DNA from: Streptomyces sp. SCSIO 75703 | GTDB taxonomy: Bacteria; Actinomycetota; Actinomycetes; Streptomycetales; Streptomycetaceae | Direction of reading: 5' to 3' | Length of the DNA stretch: 64,000 nt | Assembly (NCBI RefSeq): GCF_036607905.1 | Contig: NZ_CP144555.1 | Span: 2,728,001 to 2,792,000, forward strand | In this document: positions 1 through 8,641 of the stretch, in pieces | How the letters are laid out: every line of letters starts with the position of its first letter | Position numbering within the stretch: the stretch's first letter is position 1 | The notes under the pieces: generated by a model | What the model was told of the DNA's origin: nothing | Database searches by the model: none | What the model saw: the letters and a program-made list of their open reading frames with translations, nothing else | Translations under genes and position numbers: made by a program

Positions 1-395
1 TCGCCCGCGGCCTTGTTGGTGAAGGTGATCGCGAGGATCTGGCCGGGGTGGACGCCGCGCGCGGAGAGCAGGTGGGCGACGCGGTGGGTGAGCACCCGGG
101 TCTTGCCGGAGCCGGCTCCGGCCACGATGAGCAGGGGGGAGCCGGAGTGGACGACGGCGGCGCGCTGGTTCTCGTTGAGCCCGTCGAGGAGCGCGGCGGG
201 GTCCAGGGCGGGGCGCGGCGCCCCGTCCCGGTAGTGCGTGTCGCGGTCCGGCGGCGCGTCGAACTGCCCGCCGAACAGATCGTGCGGCACCGGCTCCGGC
301 GCGTGCTCGTCCTCGGGCGGCGGCGGTGGCTCCTCCTCGTGACCGCGGGAGGTCTGGAGGCTCGCCAGGAAGTGTTCGTCAAAGAGGCTGCTCAT
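1..395 (-). CDS. pcrA: ATP-dependent DNA helicase PcrA/UvrD, N-terminal part (gene runs off the window)
   Basis: Superfamily 1 3'-5' DNA helicase acting in nucleotide excision repair and replication-fork clearance. Only the first 131 codons are in the window. After an acidic, Pro/Glu-rich leader of about 70 residues the sequence reads LNENQRAAV (the Q motif), then the Walker A AGAGSGKT and motif Ia [11 protein letters not shown], which is the PcrA/UvrD signature. Translation starts at an ATG whose complement is at 393-395; no strong ribosome binding site is seen. The gene is divergent from the NlpC/P60 gene that follows. The family assignment is firm; the PcrA label (rather than UvrD) follows usual actinobacterial naming. 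Confidence 0.93.
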   Translation of the reverse strand, partial: MSSLFDEHFLASLQTSRGHEEEPPPPPEDEHAPEPVPHDLFGGQFDAPPDRDTHYRDGAPRPALDPAALLDGLNENQRAAVVHSGSPLLIVAGAGSGKTRVLTHRVAHLLSARGVHPGQILAITFTNKAAG

Positions 396-551
396 CGCTC
401 TACGAGTCTAGGGCGCCCCACCGACAAGCGGTCCCCGCCCCGGGAATCGTCCCGGGCCCGGCGACGCGCACGCCCCGCGACCAGCCCGAACACGAGGAGT
501 GACGGGCACGGGAAGGTCACGAAAACGTATCGGGCATATCACCCGCCAACC

Positions 552-581
552 TTCACACGGGCCACACGCGTTGGCTACGGT
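552..581 (+). promoter_or_regulatory. Predicted sigma-HrdB-type promoter for the NlpC/P60 gene
   Basis: TTCACA at 552-557 and TACGGT at 576-581 are separated by 18 bases, close to the TTGACA/TANNNT housekeeping consensus. If used, the transcript has a 5' leader of about 270 bases before the TTG start at 859. Inferred from sequence only. Confidence 0.45.
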
Positions 582-690
582 GCGGGCAGGCCGCACGACC
601 CCCTCCGGCGAACGTCGCCGGTCCGCGCGGCCTCCGCCGAGTCCGGCGTGCCCCCGCGGCGCCCGGCGCCGGGGACCCGGCCGGGACCGG

Positions 691-745
691 ACCGGCCGCC
701 CGCACCCGGGCAGCGCACCGGCCACCGGCCGCCCGCACCCGGGCA
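691..745 (+). repeat. Direct repeat, two 22-base copies in the NlpC/P60 leader
   Basis: ACCGGCCGCC-CGCACCCGGGCA occurs exactly at 691-712 and again at 724-745 (period 33). Both copies lie in the predicted untranslated leader and are GC-rich enough to fold. Function unknown. Confidence 0.6.
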
Positions 746-858
746 CCGGGCCGTGGCCGGCCCTCCCGCACCGACCGCGGCCCCTCCCCCGGAGCCCGGC
801 CGCCCCGGGAGCGCCCCCCCGCCCCCGGGCAGGCGGACACGGGAAGGAGTCGTCTCCC

Positions 859-2028
859 TTGGCGTCGCACCGCACGTCGCGTGCCCCCGGCCCCCGCGCG
901 GCGGGTCTGCGGACCCCCGCCCTCGCCACCGCCGCCCTCACCTCGGTCGCCCTGCTCTCCCAGACGGCCGGCGCCTCCCCCTCGCCGGACGGCAGGCCGA
1001 GCCTGGAGGAGGTCGAGCGGAAGGTCGGCGACCTGTACCGCCAGGCCGGTTCGGCGACCGAGAAGTACAACGCGGCCCAGGAGAAGACGGCCAAGCAGCG
1101 CAAGCGGGTCGACGCCCTCCTGGACGACGTGGCGCGAAGCACCCAGCGGCTCAACGACGCCCGTGAGGAGCTGGGCGCCTACGCCTCCGCCCAGTACCGC
1201 ACCGGTGCCGCGGCCCCGGACATCGCCACCTTCCTGCTGGCCGACTCCCCCGAGCAGTACCTCGACCGCGCCCAGGTGATGGAACGGCTCACCAGCCGCC
1301 AGAAGGGCGCGGTCGACGACTTCGTCACCCGGCAGGCGGAGACGATGGAGAAGCGCCGGGAGGCCGCGGAGCACCTGGAGGCGCTCACCGCATCCCAGCG
1401 GGACCTGAGGACCGCCAAGGCCACCGTGCAGAAGAAGCTGGCCACCGCCCGCGAACTGCTCTCCACGCTCACCGCCGAGGAGAAGGCCCGGCTCGCCGAG
1501 ATCGAGCGGCAAAAGCAGGAGCGGGCGGCCCGCGAGGCCGCCGAACTGGCCCGGCGGCAGGCCGCCGAACGGGCACGGCAGACCCCCGGGCCCGCCCCCG
1601 CGCCCACCCCGGCGGCCCCGGCGCCGGACACCGGCACCGGGCAGGCCCCCGCCCCGGACACCTCGTACGACGCCAAGGCCGCCAAGGCGCTCGCCTACGC
1701 CCGCGCGCAGATGGGCAAGCCCTACGTCTGGGGCGCCACCGGCCCCGGTTCCTACGACTGCTCCGGGCTGACGCAGGCCGCCTGGAAGGCCGCCGGCGTC
1801 TCGCTGCCGCGCACCACCTACGACCAGGTCGGCGCCGGCACCACGGTCCCCCTCTCCGAGGCCCGCCCCGGCGACCTGGTCTTCTTCTACGAGGACCTCG
1901 GCCACGTCGGCCTCTACATCGGCAACGGCATGATGATCCACGCCCCGAAGCCGGGCACGTACGTCCGCGAGGAGTCGGTCTTCTACGACGGCGAGTCGTC
2001 GATCCACAGCGTGGTGCGACCGGCCTGA
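859..2028 (+). CDS. Secreted coiled-coil NlpC/P60 peptidoglycan endopeptidase
   Basis: Cell-wall hydrolase of the RipA/NlpC-P60 kind, expected to cut the gamma-D-Glu to meso-DAP bond of stem peptides outside the membrane. The 389-residue product has an N-terminal signal peptide (basic stretch, Ala/Leu-rich core, cleavage near QTAGAS), a long charged alpha-helical coiled coil to about residue 240, a Pro/Ala linker, then the C-terminal NlpC/P60 domain with YDCSGL (Cys301), GHVGLYIG (His349) and IHAP (His361). The TTG start at 859 is chosen because GGAAGGAG sits 8-9 bases upstream and the signal peptide begins directly after it. A paralogue with the same layout lies at 3721-4779. Bond specificity is inferred from the family. 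Confidence 0.9.
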   Translation: MASHRTSRAPGPRAAGLRTPALATAALTSVALLSQTAGASPSPDGRPSLEEVERKVGDLYRQAGSATEKYNAAQEKTAKQRKRVDALLDDVARSTQRLNDAREELGAYASAQYRTGAAAPDIATFLLADSPEQYLDRAQVMERLTSRQKGAVDDFVTRQAETMEKRREAAEHLEALTASQRDLRTAKATVQKKLATARELLSTLTAEEKARLAEIERQKQERAAREAAELARRQAAERARQTPGPAPAPTPAAPAPDTGTGQAPAPDTSYDAKAAKALAYARAQMGKPYVWGATGPGSYDCSGLTQAAWKAAGVSLPRTTYDQVGAGTTVPLSEARPGDLVFFYEDLGHVGLYIGNGMMIHAPKPGTYVREESVFYDGESSIHSVVRPA

Positions 2029-2053
2029 CCCGCGGTCTCCCTAGGCTCGGCCC

Positions 2054-3058
2054 ATGGCATCGCGCACCCCCGCACTGCGCGCCTGGTGGGCGCGGCGGCC
2101 GCCGGCGGCCGGAGCCGCCGTGATGGCGACCGGCATCGTCTCGGTCGGCCTGCACCTCGTCGGCCACGAGAGCCTGTCCCTGGCCGCGCTGGCGCTGGCG
2201 TGCGCCGCGTGGCTCGCGCTCGCCGCCGACTTCGTCGTCCTGCTGGCGCGCGACCGGGCGAAGTGGGTGACGCGGGCGGGGACGCCGGGCGCGCTCACCG
2301 CCGTCGCCGCGACGACCGTGGTCGGCACCCGGTTCGCGCTGCTGGGCGCCACGCCCGTGGCGGCGGCGCTGCTGGCGCCGGCCGCGCTGCTGTGGCCGGT
2401 ACTGCTGGTGCTGGTCGTCCGGCGCTGGGGGCGGCGGATGCCGGGGGCGGTCTTCCTGGGGTGCGTGGCCACCGAGGGGCTCGCCGTGCTCGGCGCCACC
2501 CTGTCCGCGACCACGTCGACGGCCTGGCCGGCGCACGCGGCGCTGGTGCCGTTCTGGCTGGGGCTCGCGCTCTACGCGGTCGCCCTCTTCCGCTTCGACC
2601 CGCGCGAGGTGGCCCGGGGTGCCGGGGACCAGTGGGTGGCGGGCGGCGCGCTCGCCATCTCGGCGCTGGCCGGGGCGAAGCTGCTCACGGCGGCCCGGTC
2701 GGGGCCGTACCTGTGGAACGACGACGCGGACACGATGCTGCGGCACACGACGGTCGCCGTGCTCGTCCTCGACCTCGCCTGGTACGCGGTGCTCCTGGTC
2801 TCCGAGGTGGTGTGGCCCCGGCTGCGCTACGACGTGCGCCGCTGGTCGACGGTGTTCCCGCTCGGCATGACGGCGGCGGCGACGCTGTCGGTGGCCGCCG
2901 CCGTCTCCGTGCCCTGGCTGACGCACCCGGGCCGGGTCCTGGTGTGGGTGGCGGTGGCCGGCTGGCTGGCGGTCGCCACGGGGGCGGTCGCCACGGCCCG
3001 GACCGACCTGCGGTCCCTCTCCGCCGGGACGGGGCTCAGGTCCACAGCACCGCGATGA
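2054..3058 (+). CDS. TDT/SLAC1-family membrane transporter (tellurite-resistance/C4-dicarboxylate type)
   Basis: A 334-residue polytopic membrane protein with about ten hydrophobic segments. MATGIVSVGLHLVG near the N-terminus matches the family opening (the G-x-V-x-MATGI motif of TehA/Mae1/SLAC1 proteins), which are anion or weak-acid channels and transporters. The substrate cannot be read from sequence. The ATG at 2054 has no Shine-Dalgarno but TAGGCT ends exactly 6 bases upstream, so the mRNA is probably leaderless. The gene follows the NlpC/P60 gene by 25 bases and its 3' end overlaps the convergent membrane-protein gene by 23 bases. Confidence 0.75.
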   Translation: MASRTPALRAWWARRPPAAGAAVMATGIVSVGLHLVGHESLSLAALALACAAWLALAADFVVLLARDRAKWVTRAGTPGALTAVAATTVVGTRFALLGATPVAAALLAPAALLWPVLLVLVVRRWGRRMPGAVFLGCVATEGLAVLGATLSATTSTAWPAHAALVPFWLGLALYAVALFRFDPREVARGAGDQWVAGGALAISALAGAKLLTAARSGPYLWNDDADTMLRHTTVAVLVLDLAWYAVLLVSEVVWPRLRYDVRRWSTVFPLGMTAAATLSVAAAVSVPWLTHPGRVLVWVAVAGWLAVATGAVATARTDLRSLSAGTGLRSTAPR

Positions 3059-3389
3059 AGACGTTCACCACGGTCAGCAGGCCGACCAGGCCGAACAGCG
3101 GCTTGTCCACCTTCTCGTCGTCGCGCTTCACGTAGACCAGGCCGAGGATCACGATCAGCACGGCGAGCTTGACGCCGATCTTGACGTTGTCGACGAGGCG
3201 GTCGTCGGCCTGGTTGAGGCCGACCAGGACCGCTCCGGTGACCAGCATCGTCAGGGCGCCGTGCAGCATGGCCGGGGTGAAGCGGGCGGTGCCGGCGCCC
3301 ATGGCCTTCATCTGGGTCAGGAAGCCGCCGAGCAGCGCAGCGATGCCGATGATGTGCAGACCGACGAAAATGTGGATGAGTACGTCCAT
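3036..3389 (-). CDS. Small integral membrane protein, unknown function
   Basis: A 117-residue protein with four predicted membrane helices (residues about 3-25, 40-60, 75-95 and 98-117). I recognise it only as a conserved actinobacterial membrane protein and assign no function. The charged loop between helices 3 and 4 (VKRDDEKVDK) is the only sizeable soluble part. The ATG is 7 bases after a TAGGCT -10 box on this strand, so the transcript is probably leaderless. Its last 23 bases overlap the end of the convergent transporter gene, which implies possible antisense contact between the two transcripts. Confidence 0.75.
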   Translation of the reverse strand: MDVLIHIFVGLHIIGIAALLGGFLTQMKAMGAGTARFTPAMLHGALTMLVTGAVLVGLNQADDRLVDNVKIGVKLAVLIVILGLVYVKRDDEKVDKPLFGLVGLLTVVNVFIAVLWT

Positions 3390-3720
3390 GGGCCGGAGCC
3401 TAGCCACGGCCCCGTGACGCTCCGACACCGGCCTTCCGGCGGCGGCCTCCCCCGTCCGGCCCGCGCGTCCCATAGCACCCCGTGCCCCCCGTACGTCCCC
3501 GGTCCGGCGGATTGATCATCACCCTGCGTGAAGGTGACGAGCCCGGACCGGCGAAACGGTCACATACGGTCGCCCGTCGCCTGGGTGCCGACAGTTCCGC
3601 GCAAAGGGGGACCTGATCGGGACGGTGCCGCCTAGCGTCCTCCCCCAGGTGCGGCCCGGTGCGACCGGCAGGCGGGACCACCTGGACGCACAGGACGTCG
3701 TGGAAGGACGTGGATCACTG
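3390..3720. other. Intergenic region upstream of the second NlpC/P60 gene
   Basis: 331 bases without a supported gene. It contains the promoter of the divergent membrane protein (AGCCTA at 3397-3402 on the plus strand) and an AT-richer stretch near 3510-3570 with TACGGT at 3565-3570, a possible -10 for the NlpC/P60 gene without a clear -35. No known riboswitch pattern was recognised. Confidence 0.4.
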
Positions 3721-4779
3721 GTGGCAGCGCATCGCAGGCGGCCGCGACAGCGCGCGGCGGGCGGCGGCCCGGCCCGCGCCGCCGCCACCCTCACCCTCGC
3801 GGGAGCGGCCGGCGCGACCTGCCTGAGCGGTACCGGGAACGCCGCGCCGGAACCCACCCCGGCCCAGGTCGAGGCCAAGGTCGACCGGCTCTACCGGGAG
3901 GCGGAGGAGGCCACCGAGAAGTACAACGGCGCGAAGGAGAAGGCGGACGCCGCCCGCGAGCGGCTGGACGACCTGCGCGACGAGGTGGCCCGCACCGAGG
4001 ACCGGCTGAACACCGCCCGCGCATCACTCGGTTCGGTCGCCGCCGCCCAGTACCGCAGCGGCGGGCTCGACCCCGCGCTCCAGCTCGCCCTCTCCTCCGA
4101 CCCCGACCGCTACCTCGACGGCGCCGCCCTCATGGAGCGGGCGGGCAGCCGGCAGCAGGCCGCCCTCGGCGAGGTCCGCAGGGAACTGCGGCAGGTCGAG
4201 CGGCTGCGCGGCGCCGCCCGCGTCGAACTGTCCACGCTGACCTCGCGCCGGTCCGAGCTGGAACGCCACCGCGCCACCGTCACCGGCAAGCTGGAGGAGG
4301 CCCGCCGCCTCCTGTCCCGGCTGACGGCCGGGGAACGCGCCCGGCACGCCGCCGGCCCCGGCTCCCAACACGCCGCCCGCGCCGCGTCGGACGGCCGGGA
4401 GGCCCTGGCCCCGGCCACACCGGCACCCGGCCCCCGCAGCGCGGCGGCCGTCGCCTACGCCTACCAGAAGCTCGGCAGCCCCTACGTGTGGGGCGCGACC
4501 GGCCCGCACTCCTTCGACTGCTCGGGGCTCATCCAGGCCGCCTACCGCTCCGCCGGGGTCTCCCTGCCCCGCACCACCTACGCCCAGATCGGCGCCGGCC
4601 GGCCCGTCTCCCGCGCCGAACTGCGCCCGGGCGACCTGGTCTTCTTCTACTCGGGCATCAGCCACGTCGGCATCTACGTCGGCGACGGCCGCATGATCCA
4701 CGCCCCGAACCCCTCGTCCCAGGTGCGCCTCGACCCCGTCGACGCGATGCCCTTCGCCGGGGCGACCCGGGTGGCCTGA
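3721..4779 (+). CDS. Secreted coiled-coil NlpC/P60 peptidoglycan endopeptidase (paralogue)
   Basis: Second cell-wall endopeptidase with the same architecture as the product of 859-2028: basic N-terminus and signal peptide, coiled coil beginning with VEAKVDRLYREAEEATEKYN (the first copy has VERKVGDLYRQAGSATEKYN at the same place), short linker, then NlpC/P60 with FDCSGL (Cys267), SHVGIYVG (His315) and IHAP. 352 residues. The GTG at 3721 is chosen because VAAHRR aligns with the start of the paralogue; GGAAGGA lies 12 bases upstream, a slightly long spacing. The linker is shorter and less Pro-rich than in the paralogue. The pair probably arose by duplication, separated by two membrane-protein genes. 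Confidence 0.88.
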   Translation: MAAHRRRPRQRAAGGGPARAAATLTLAGAAGATCLSGTGNAAPEPTPAQVEAKVDRLYREAEEATEKYNGAKEKADAARERLDDLRDEVARTEDRLNTARASLGSVAAAQYRSGGLDPALQLALSSDPDRYLDGAALMERAGSRQQAALGEVRRELRQVERLRGAARVELSTLTSRRSELERHRATVTGKLEEARRLLSRLTAGERARHAAGPGSQHAARAASDGREALAPATPAPGPRSAAAVAYAYQKLGSPYVWGATGPHSFDCSGLIQAAYRSAGVSLPRTTYAQIGAGRPVSRAELRPGDLVFFYSGISHVGIYVGDGRMIHAPNPSSQVRLDPVDAMPFAGATRVA

Positions 4780-4790
4780 GCCCGGCCCCG

Positions 4791-5504
4791 TCAGACCAGC
4801 CGGCGCGCCGTCGCCCAGCGGGTCAGTTCGTGGCGGTTGGAGAGCTGCAGCTTGCGCAGCACCGCCGAGACGTGCGACTCGACCGTCTTGACCGAGATGT
4901 AGAGCTGCTTGGCGATCTCCTTGTACGCGTACCCGCGGGCGATCAGCCGCAGCACCTCCCGCTCGCGCTGGGTGAGGCGGTCGAGGTCCTCGTCGACCGG
5001 CGGGGCGTCGGTGGAGGCGAACGCGTCGAGCACGAAACCGGCCAGCCGCGGGGAGAAGACGGCGTCGCCCTCCTGGACCCGGAAGACCGAGTCGACCAGG
5101 TCCGCGCCGGTGATCGTCTTGGTGACGTACCCGCGGGCGCCGCCCCGGATCACGCCGATCACGTCCTCCGCCGCGTCCGAGACGGACAGCGCGAGGAAGC
5201 GGACCGGCCGCTCCGCGTCCCCCATCAGCGGCGCGCAGCGGCGCAGCACCTCGACCCCGCCGCCGCCCGGCAGGTGGACGTCGAGGAGCACCACCTCCGG
5301 CCGGGTGGCGGTGATGACGGAGACCGCCTGGTCGACGTCGGCCGCCTCCCCGACGACCTCCACGCCGGTCTGCTCGGTCTGGCCGATCTCGGCCTGCACC
5401 CCGGTGCGGAACATCCGGTGGTCGTCGACGAGGACGACGCGCACCCGGCGCCCGCCCGCGCCGCCGGCCCCGGCCGCCGTGTTCGTCTCGGTCGGCTCGC
5501 TCAT
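4791..5504 (-). CDS. NarL/LuxR-family response regulator
   Basis: 237-residue two-component response regulator. Receiver domain at residues about 20-145 with acidic pair Asp27-Asp28, phosphoacceptor Asp75 in VVLLDVHLP and the conserved Lys in YVTKT; C-terminal LuxR helix-turn-helix at about 170-235 (LTQREREVLRLIARGYAYKE). The start codon overlaps the stop of the sensor kinase gene as ATGA, so the two are translationally coupled partners. It ends convergent to the second NlpC/P60 gene with an 11-base gap. An envelope-stress role is inferred only from the PspC domain of its kinase and the neighbours. Confidence 0.93.
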   Translation of the reverse strand: MSEPTETNTAAGAGGAGGRRVRVVLVDDHRMFRTGVQAEIGQTEQTGVEVVGEAADVDQAVSVITATRPEVVLLDVHLPGGGGVEVLRRCAPLMGDAERPVRFLALSVSDAAEDVIGVIRGGARGYVTKTITGADLVDSVFRVQEGDAVFSPRLAGFVLDAFASTDAPPVDEDLDRLTQREREVLRLIARGYAYKEIAKQLYISVKTVESHVSAVLRKLQLSNRHELTRWATARRLV

Positions 5505-6796
5505 GACGTCGTCTCCGCCCTCTCCATCTCCAGTTCGACCTCCGTGCCGCCGCCCGGCACCGCGCGCAGCCGCGCCGTGCCGCCGTTGCGCTCCATGCGG
5601 CCGATGATCGATTCTCTGACACCCATGCGGTCGGCGGGTATCGCGTCGAGGTCGAAGCCGGGCCCGCGGTCCCGTACGGACACGAAGACCGTGCGCCCCT
5701 CCACCTCGGCGTACACCTGCACCGCGCCGCCCTCGCCACCGTACTTGGCGGCGTTCACCATGGCTTCGCGCGCGGCCTGCATCTGCGCCGCGATCCCCTC
5801 GTCGAGCGGGCAGTCCCCGACGACCACGACCTCCAGGGGGACGCCGTGCTTGTCCTCGACCTCGGCGGCGTTCTTCTTCACGGCCTCGGCGAGGGTGGCC
5901 GGCTCCTCGTCCTCGTCCTTGCCGTTGCCCTCGGGCTTGTACAGCCAGTTGCGCAGGTCGCGTTCCTGGGCGCGGGCCAGGCGGCGCACCTCGCCCGCGT
6001 TCTCCGCGTTGCGCTGGATCAGGGTCAGGGTGTGCAGCACCGAGTCGTGCACGTGGGCGGCGACCTCGGCGCGCTCCTGGGCGCGGATGCGCATCAGCCG
6101 TTCCTCGGAGAGGTCCTGCGTCATGCGCACCAGATAGGGGCCGGCGAGCAGGGTGACGCCGACGAGGACGGCCAGCGCCGCCTGGAGGACGGAGCCGAGG
6201 TGGGCGGCGGAGCCCTGGAGGACGAAGATGCCGGAGGTGCCGGCCGTCACCAGCAGCACCCCGGCCACCGTACGCAGCAGGGTGACGGTGCGCCGGTCCC
6301 GGCCCACCTCGGCCCAGCGGGCCCGGCGGGCGTTGTCCGCCTGGCGCCAGACCAGGGCGACGCCCGCGCCGACGAGCACGGTCGGCCACAGGTACGCCTT
6401 GGCGCCGGCGCCCCCCAGGTTGACGTTGCCGACGAAGACCAGGGCGACCACGACCATGAGGAGCAGGGCGACGATCTGCCCCGTGTCGGGCCTGCGGGCG
6501 ACGATCCGGCGCCGTCCGTCCGGCGAGGTCTCCGCGGTGACCAGGGAGGGCGGCCGCTGCGTCTCGACGCCGCCGACGCCGAGCGGCACGAAGAACCAGA
6601 AGGCCGCGTAGAGCAGGGCGCCCAGGCCGTCGGCCATGAAGAGCCCGACGAAGACGAGCCGCACCCACACGACGGGCAGCCCGAGGTGCCCGGCGAGCCC
6701 CCGCGCCACGCCACCGAGCCAGCGTCCGTCACTGCTGCGGTAGAGCTTGCGCGGCGGCCGCGGTTCGGTGAGGGGTGCTGCGGCGGCTTCCGGCAT
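5501..6796 (-). CDS. PspC-domain sensor histidine kinase (HisKA_3/NarX type)
   Basis: 431-residue membrane kinase. An N-terminal PspC domain (residues about 17-75, with WLGGVARGLAGHLG and a helix ending in WFFVPLG) is followed by four or so membrane helices, a dimerisation segment with the phosphoacceptor in VHDSVLHTL, and an HATPase domain (EAMVNAAKYGG, DRGPGF). This is the layout of Streptomyces PspC-kinases next to NarL regulators. The ATG at 6796 is preferred; an in-frame GTG at 6811 would add five residues. Divergent from the other PspC gene across 180 bases, which suggests shared control of an envelope response. Confidence 0.9.
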   Translation of the reverse strand: MPEAAAAPLTEPRPPRKLYRSSDGRWLGGVARGLAGHLGLPVVWVRLVFVGLFMADGLGALLYAAFWFFVPLGVGGVETQRPPSLVTAETSPDGRRRIVARRPDTGQIVALLLMVVVALVFVGNVNLGGAGAKAYLWPTVLVGAGVALVWRQADNARRARWAEVGRDRRTVTLLRTVAGVLLVTAGTSGIFVLQGSAAHLGSVLQAALAVLVGVTLLAGPYLVRMTQDLSEERLMRIRAQERAEVAAHVHDSVLHTLTLIQRNAENAGEVRRLARAQERDLRNWLYKPEGNGKDEDEEPATLAEAVKKNAAEVEDKHGVPLEVVVVGDCPLDEGIAAQMQAAREAMVNAAKYGGEGGAVQVYAEVEGRTVFVSVRDRGPGFDLDAIPADRMGVRESIIGRMERNGGTARLRAVPGGGTEVELEMERAETTS

Positions 6797-6976
6797 GACA
6801 CCGATGGTCACACGGCCGCGGGAGCGCGGGCATCAGGGGCGGCCCCGGAGACTTCCCTGATCTTCGCGTGGTCCCCGGGGCGCACACCCCCCGGGCACCG
6901 GCTCAGGGCCGAAATCAGGGTCCGGCCAGGGTCGTCCCCGCTGCCGCCGCGCCGCCGCGCCCGTCACCATGGACCC

Positions 6977-8386
6977 ATGACAGATCACGAGCACGCCGCG
7001 ACGGGACCGGGGGCGCGGTCCGGGAGCGCCCCGCGCCCCGCGCCGGGCGCCGGTCCGGGGACCGCGGGCGCCGCGGACCCGGCGGACGGCACCGGGGCGG
7101 ACGCGCCCGGGCCGCCGCACCGGTTCCGGCGCGACCGCCGGCACAAGACCCTCGCCGGGGTGTGCTCCGGGCTCGGCCGGCAGTGCGACATGGACCCGGT
7201 GATCTTCCGCATCACCCTCGCGGTGCTCGCCGCCGCGGGCGGCGTCGGCCTCATCTTCTACGGCTTCGCCTGGCTCTTCGTCCCCTACGAGGACGAGGAG
7301 GAGAACGAGGTGCGCAAGCTGCTGACCGGCCGGGTCGACGGCCAGTCGCTGGCGGCCGTGATGTTCGCCCTGGTCGGCTGCGGCGTCTTCCTGACCATGC
7401 TGAACAACGGCGGCGTGCTCACCTTCGCGGTCGTCCTCTCCCTCCTCCTCGCGGGCGCCGGGTACTGGTCGCGGCAGCGCGGTGCCCCCAGCCCCGACCC
7501 GCTCACCGCGCAGGCGGTCGCCGACGCCCCGCCGGAGGCGCAGGCACCGCCGGTCGGCGTCACCCACCCGTCCTGGTGGCGCGACCCCCTCGTCAAGGAC
7601 GGCGGCCACGTCGGCGGGACCGGGTACCTGTGGGGGCCGCGCGGCTCCGGGGAACGGGACGTCGACGCGGCCGCCGCCGGCGGGTACGCCGGGGTGCACG
7701 GCTCGCCCGGCCGCGATCCGTACGCGCCGCCGAGGCGGGACCCCCGGCTCGGGGAGCCACGCGGGATCGGCGGCTGGATCTTCCTGTTCGCCCTGGTCGC
7801 CGCCGGGCTCGGCACCGGGCTGACCTGGGACCACCAGTCGCTCGCCGTCAGCCTCCAGACCGGGCTGGCCTGCGCGCTGGCCGTCTTCGGCCTGGGCATC
7901 GCGGTCAGCGCCTTCCTGGGCCGTACGGGCGGGGGCTCCGTCTTCCTCGCGGTGATCACGGCGGGCCTGCTGGCCGGGTCGGTGGCGCTGCCCGAGGACG
8001 CCGGCACCCGCTGGACCGCGTCGACCTGGACACCGGCCGCGGTCGCCGACGTCCGCGAGCGCTACCACGTGGGCACCGGCAGCGGCACCCTGGACCTGTC
8101 CCGGCTGGAACTGGCCGACGGGCAGACGGTGAGCACCCGGGCGGGCGCCGGGGTGGGCCGCGTCCGGGTGATCGTGCCGCCGGACGTGACCGTGCGGCTC
8201 ACCGTCGACGTGGGCGTCGGCGACATCACGTTGCCCGGCGACGACCCGAAGGACGTGGACGTGAAGCCGGACCGGCACCGGGAGACGATCCTGAAACCGG
8301 CCTCGGGCGGCACGTCCGCCGGCACTCTCGACCTCGACCTGCGGGTCGGCATCGGACAGGCGGAGGTGAGCCGTGCTGCGTCATGA
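6977..8386 (+). CDS. PspC-domain membrane protein with LiaF-like C-terminal domain
   Basis: 469-residue membrane protein. Residues 1-45 are a disordered Gly/Pro-rich lead; PspC domain at about 46-105 (KTLAGVCSGLGRQCDMD, then a helix and LFVPYEDEEE); several membrane helices follow; the C-terminal 130 residues form a repetitive beta-rich segment (GSGTLDLSRLEL, RAGAGVGRVRVIVP, DVGVGDITLPG) resembling LiaF/DUF1707-type beta solenoids. It has no kinase motifs. Located back to back with a PspC-kinase, it may act as a membrane sensor or modulator of that system; this is inference. The ATG at 6977 follows a weak ribosome-binding region. Confidence 0.8.
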   Translation: MTDHEHAATGPGARSGSAPRPAPGAGPGTAGAADPADGTGADAPGPPHRFRRDRRHKTLAGVCSGLGRQCDMDPVIFRITLAVLAAAGGVGLIFYGFAWLFVPYEDEEENEVRKLLTGRVDGQSLAAVMFALVGCGVFLTMLNNGGVLTFAVVLSLLLAGAGYWSRQRGAPSPDPLTAQAVADAPPEAQAPPVGVTHPSWWRDPLVKDGGHVGGTGYLWGPRGSGERDVDAAAAGGYAGVHGSPGRDPYAPPRRDPRLGEPRGIGGWIFLFALVAAGLGTGLTWDHQSLAVSLQTGLACALAVFGLGIAVSAFLGRTGGGSVFLAVITAGLLAGSVALPEDAGTRWTASTWTPAAVADVRERYHVGTGSGTLDLSRLELADGQTVSTRAGAGVGRVRVIVPPDVTVRLTVDVGVGDITLPGDDPKDVDVKPDRHRETILKPASGGTSAGTLDLDLRVGIGQAEVSRAAS

Positions 8387-8609
8387 GTTCCAGCCCGGAC
8401 GGCTGGTCGCCGGGGCCTGCCTGCTCACGGCGGGCGTCCTCTTCGCCGGGGACGCGGCCGGGCTGTGGCGCGTCCCCTGCCTCGCGCTGGTCCCGCTCGT
8501 CGTGGGCGGGCTGTTCCTGGCGGGCGCGGTCGGCATGGTGGCGTCTTCGGTACGCCGGCGCCGCCGCGCCACCCACCGGGACGTCCCCCCGGCCGGCCTC
8601 CGCCCCTGA
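8373..8609 (+). CDS. Small membrane protein coupled to the PspC gene
   Basis: 78 residues with two hydrophobic helices (about 11-30 and 35-58) and a basic tail (RRRRRATHR). No family recognised. The GTG at 8373 lies inside the end of the PspC gene (14-base overlap) with GGAGGT 5-6 bases upstream, so translation is coupled and the protein is probably a partner of the PspC product. Confidence 0.7.
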   Translation: MLRHEFQPGRLVAGACLLTAGVLFAGDAAGLWRVPCLALVPLVVGGLFLAGAVGMVASSVRRRRRATHRDVPPAGLRP

Positions 8610-8641
8610 CGGCGGCCCGGCCCGGACGCCCGTGGCGGGGC

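Larger units (their letters stand above)
396..858. other. Divergent intergenic region, pcrA to NlpC/P60 gene
   Basis: A 463-base gap with no convincing reading frame. It holds a plausible forward promoter at 552-581 and about 270 bases of untranslated leader with an exact 22-base direct repeat. An upstream in-frame extension of the NlpC/P60 frame to 499 exists but is Pro/Arg-rich and precedes the signal peptide, so it is judged untranslated. Confidence 0.6.

Noticed and set aside
499-858. N-terminal extension of the first NlpC/P60 protein to an ATG at 499
   Set aside because: It would put 120 Pro/Arg residues before a signal peptide; TTG 859 has a strong ribosome binding site and fits the paralogue.
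588-858. c-di-AMP (ydaO/yuaA) riboswitch in the NlpC/P60 leader
   Set aside because: Such riboswitches precede related genes in Streptomyces, but I could not recognise its conserved loops here.
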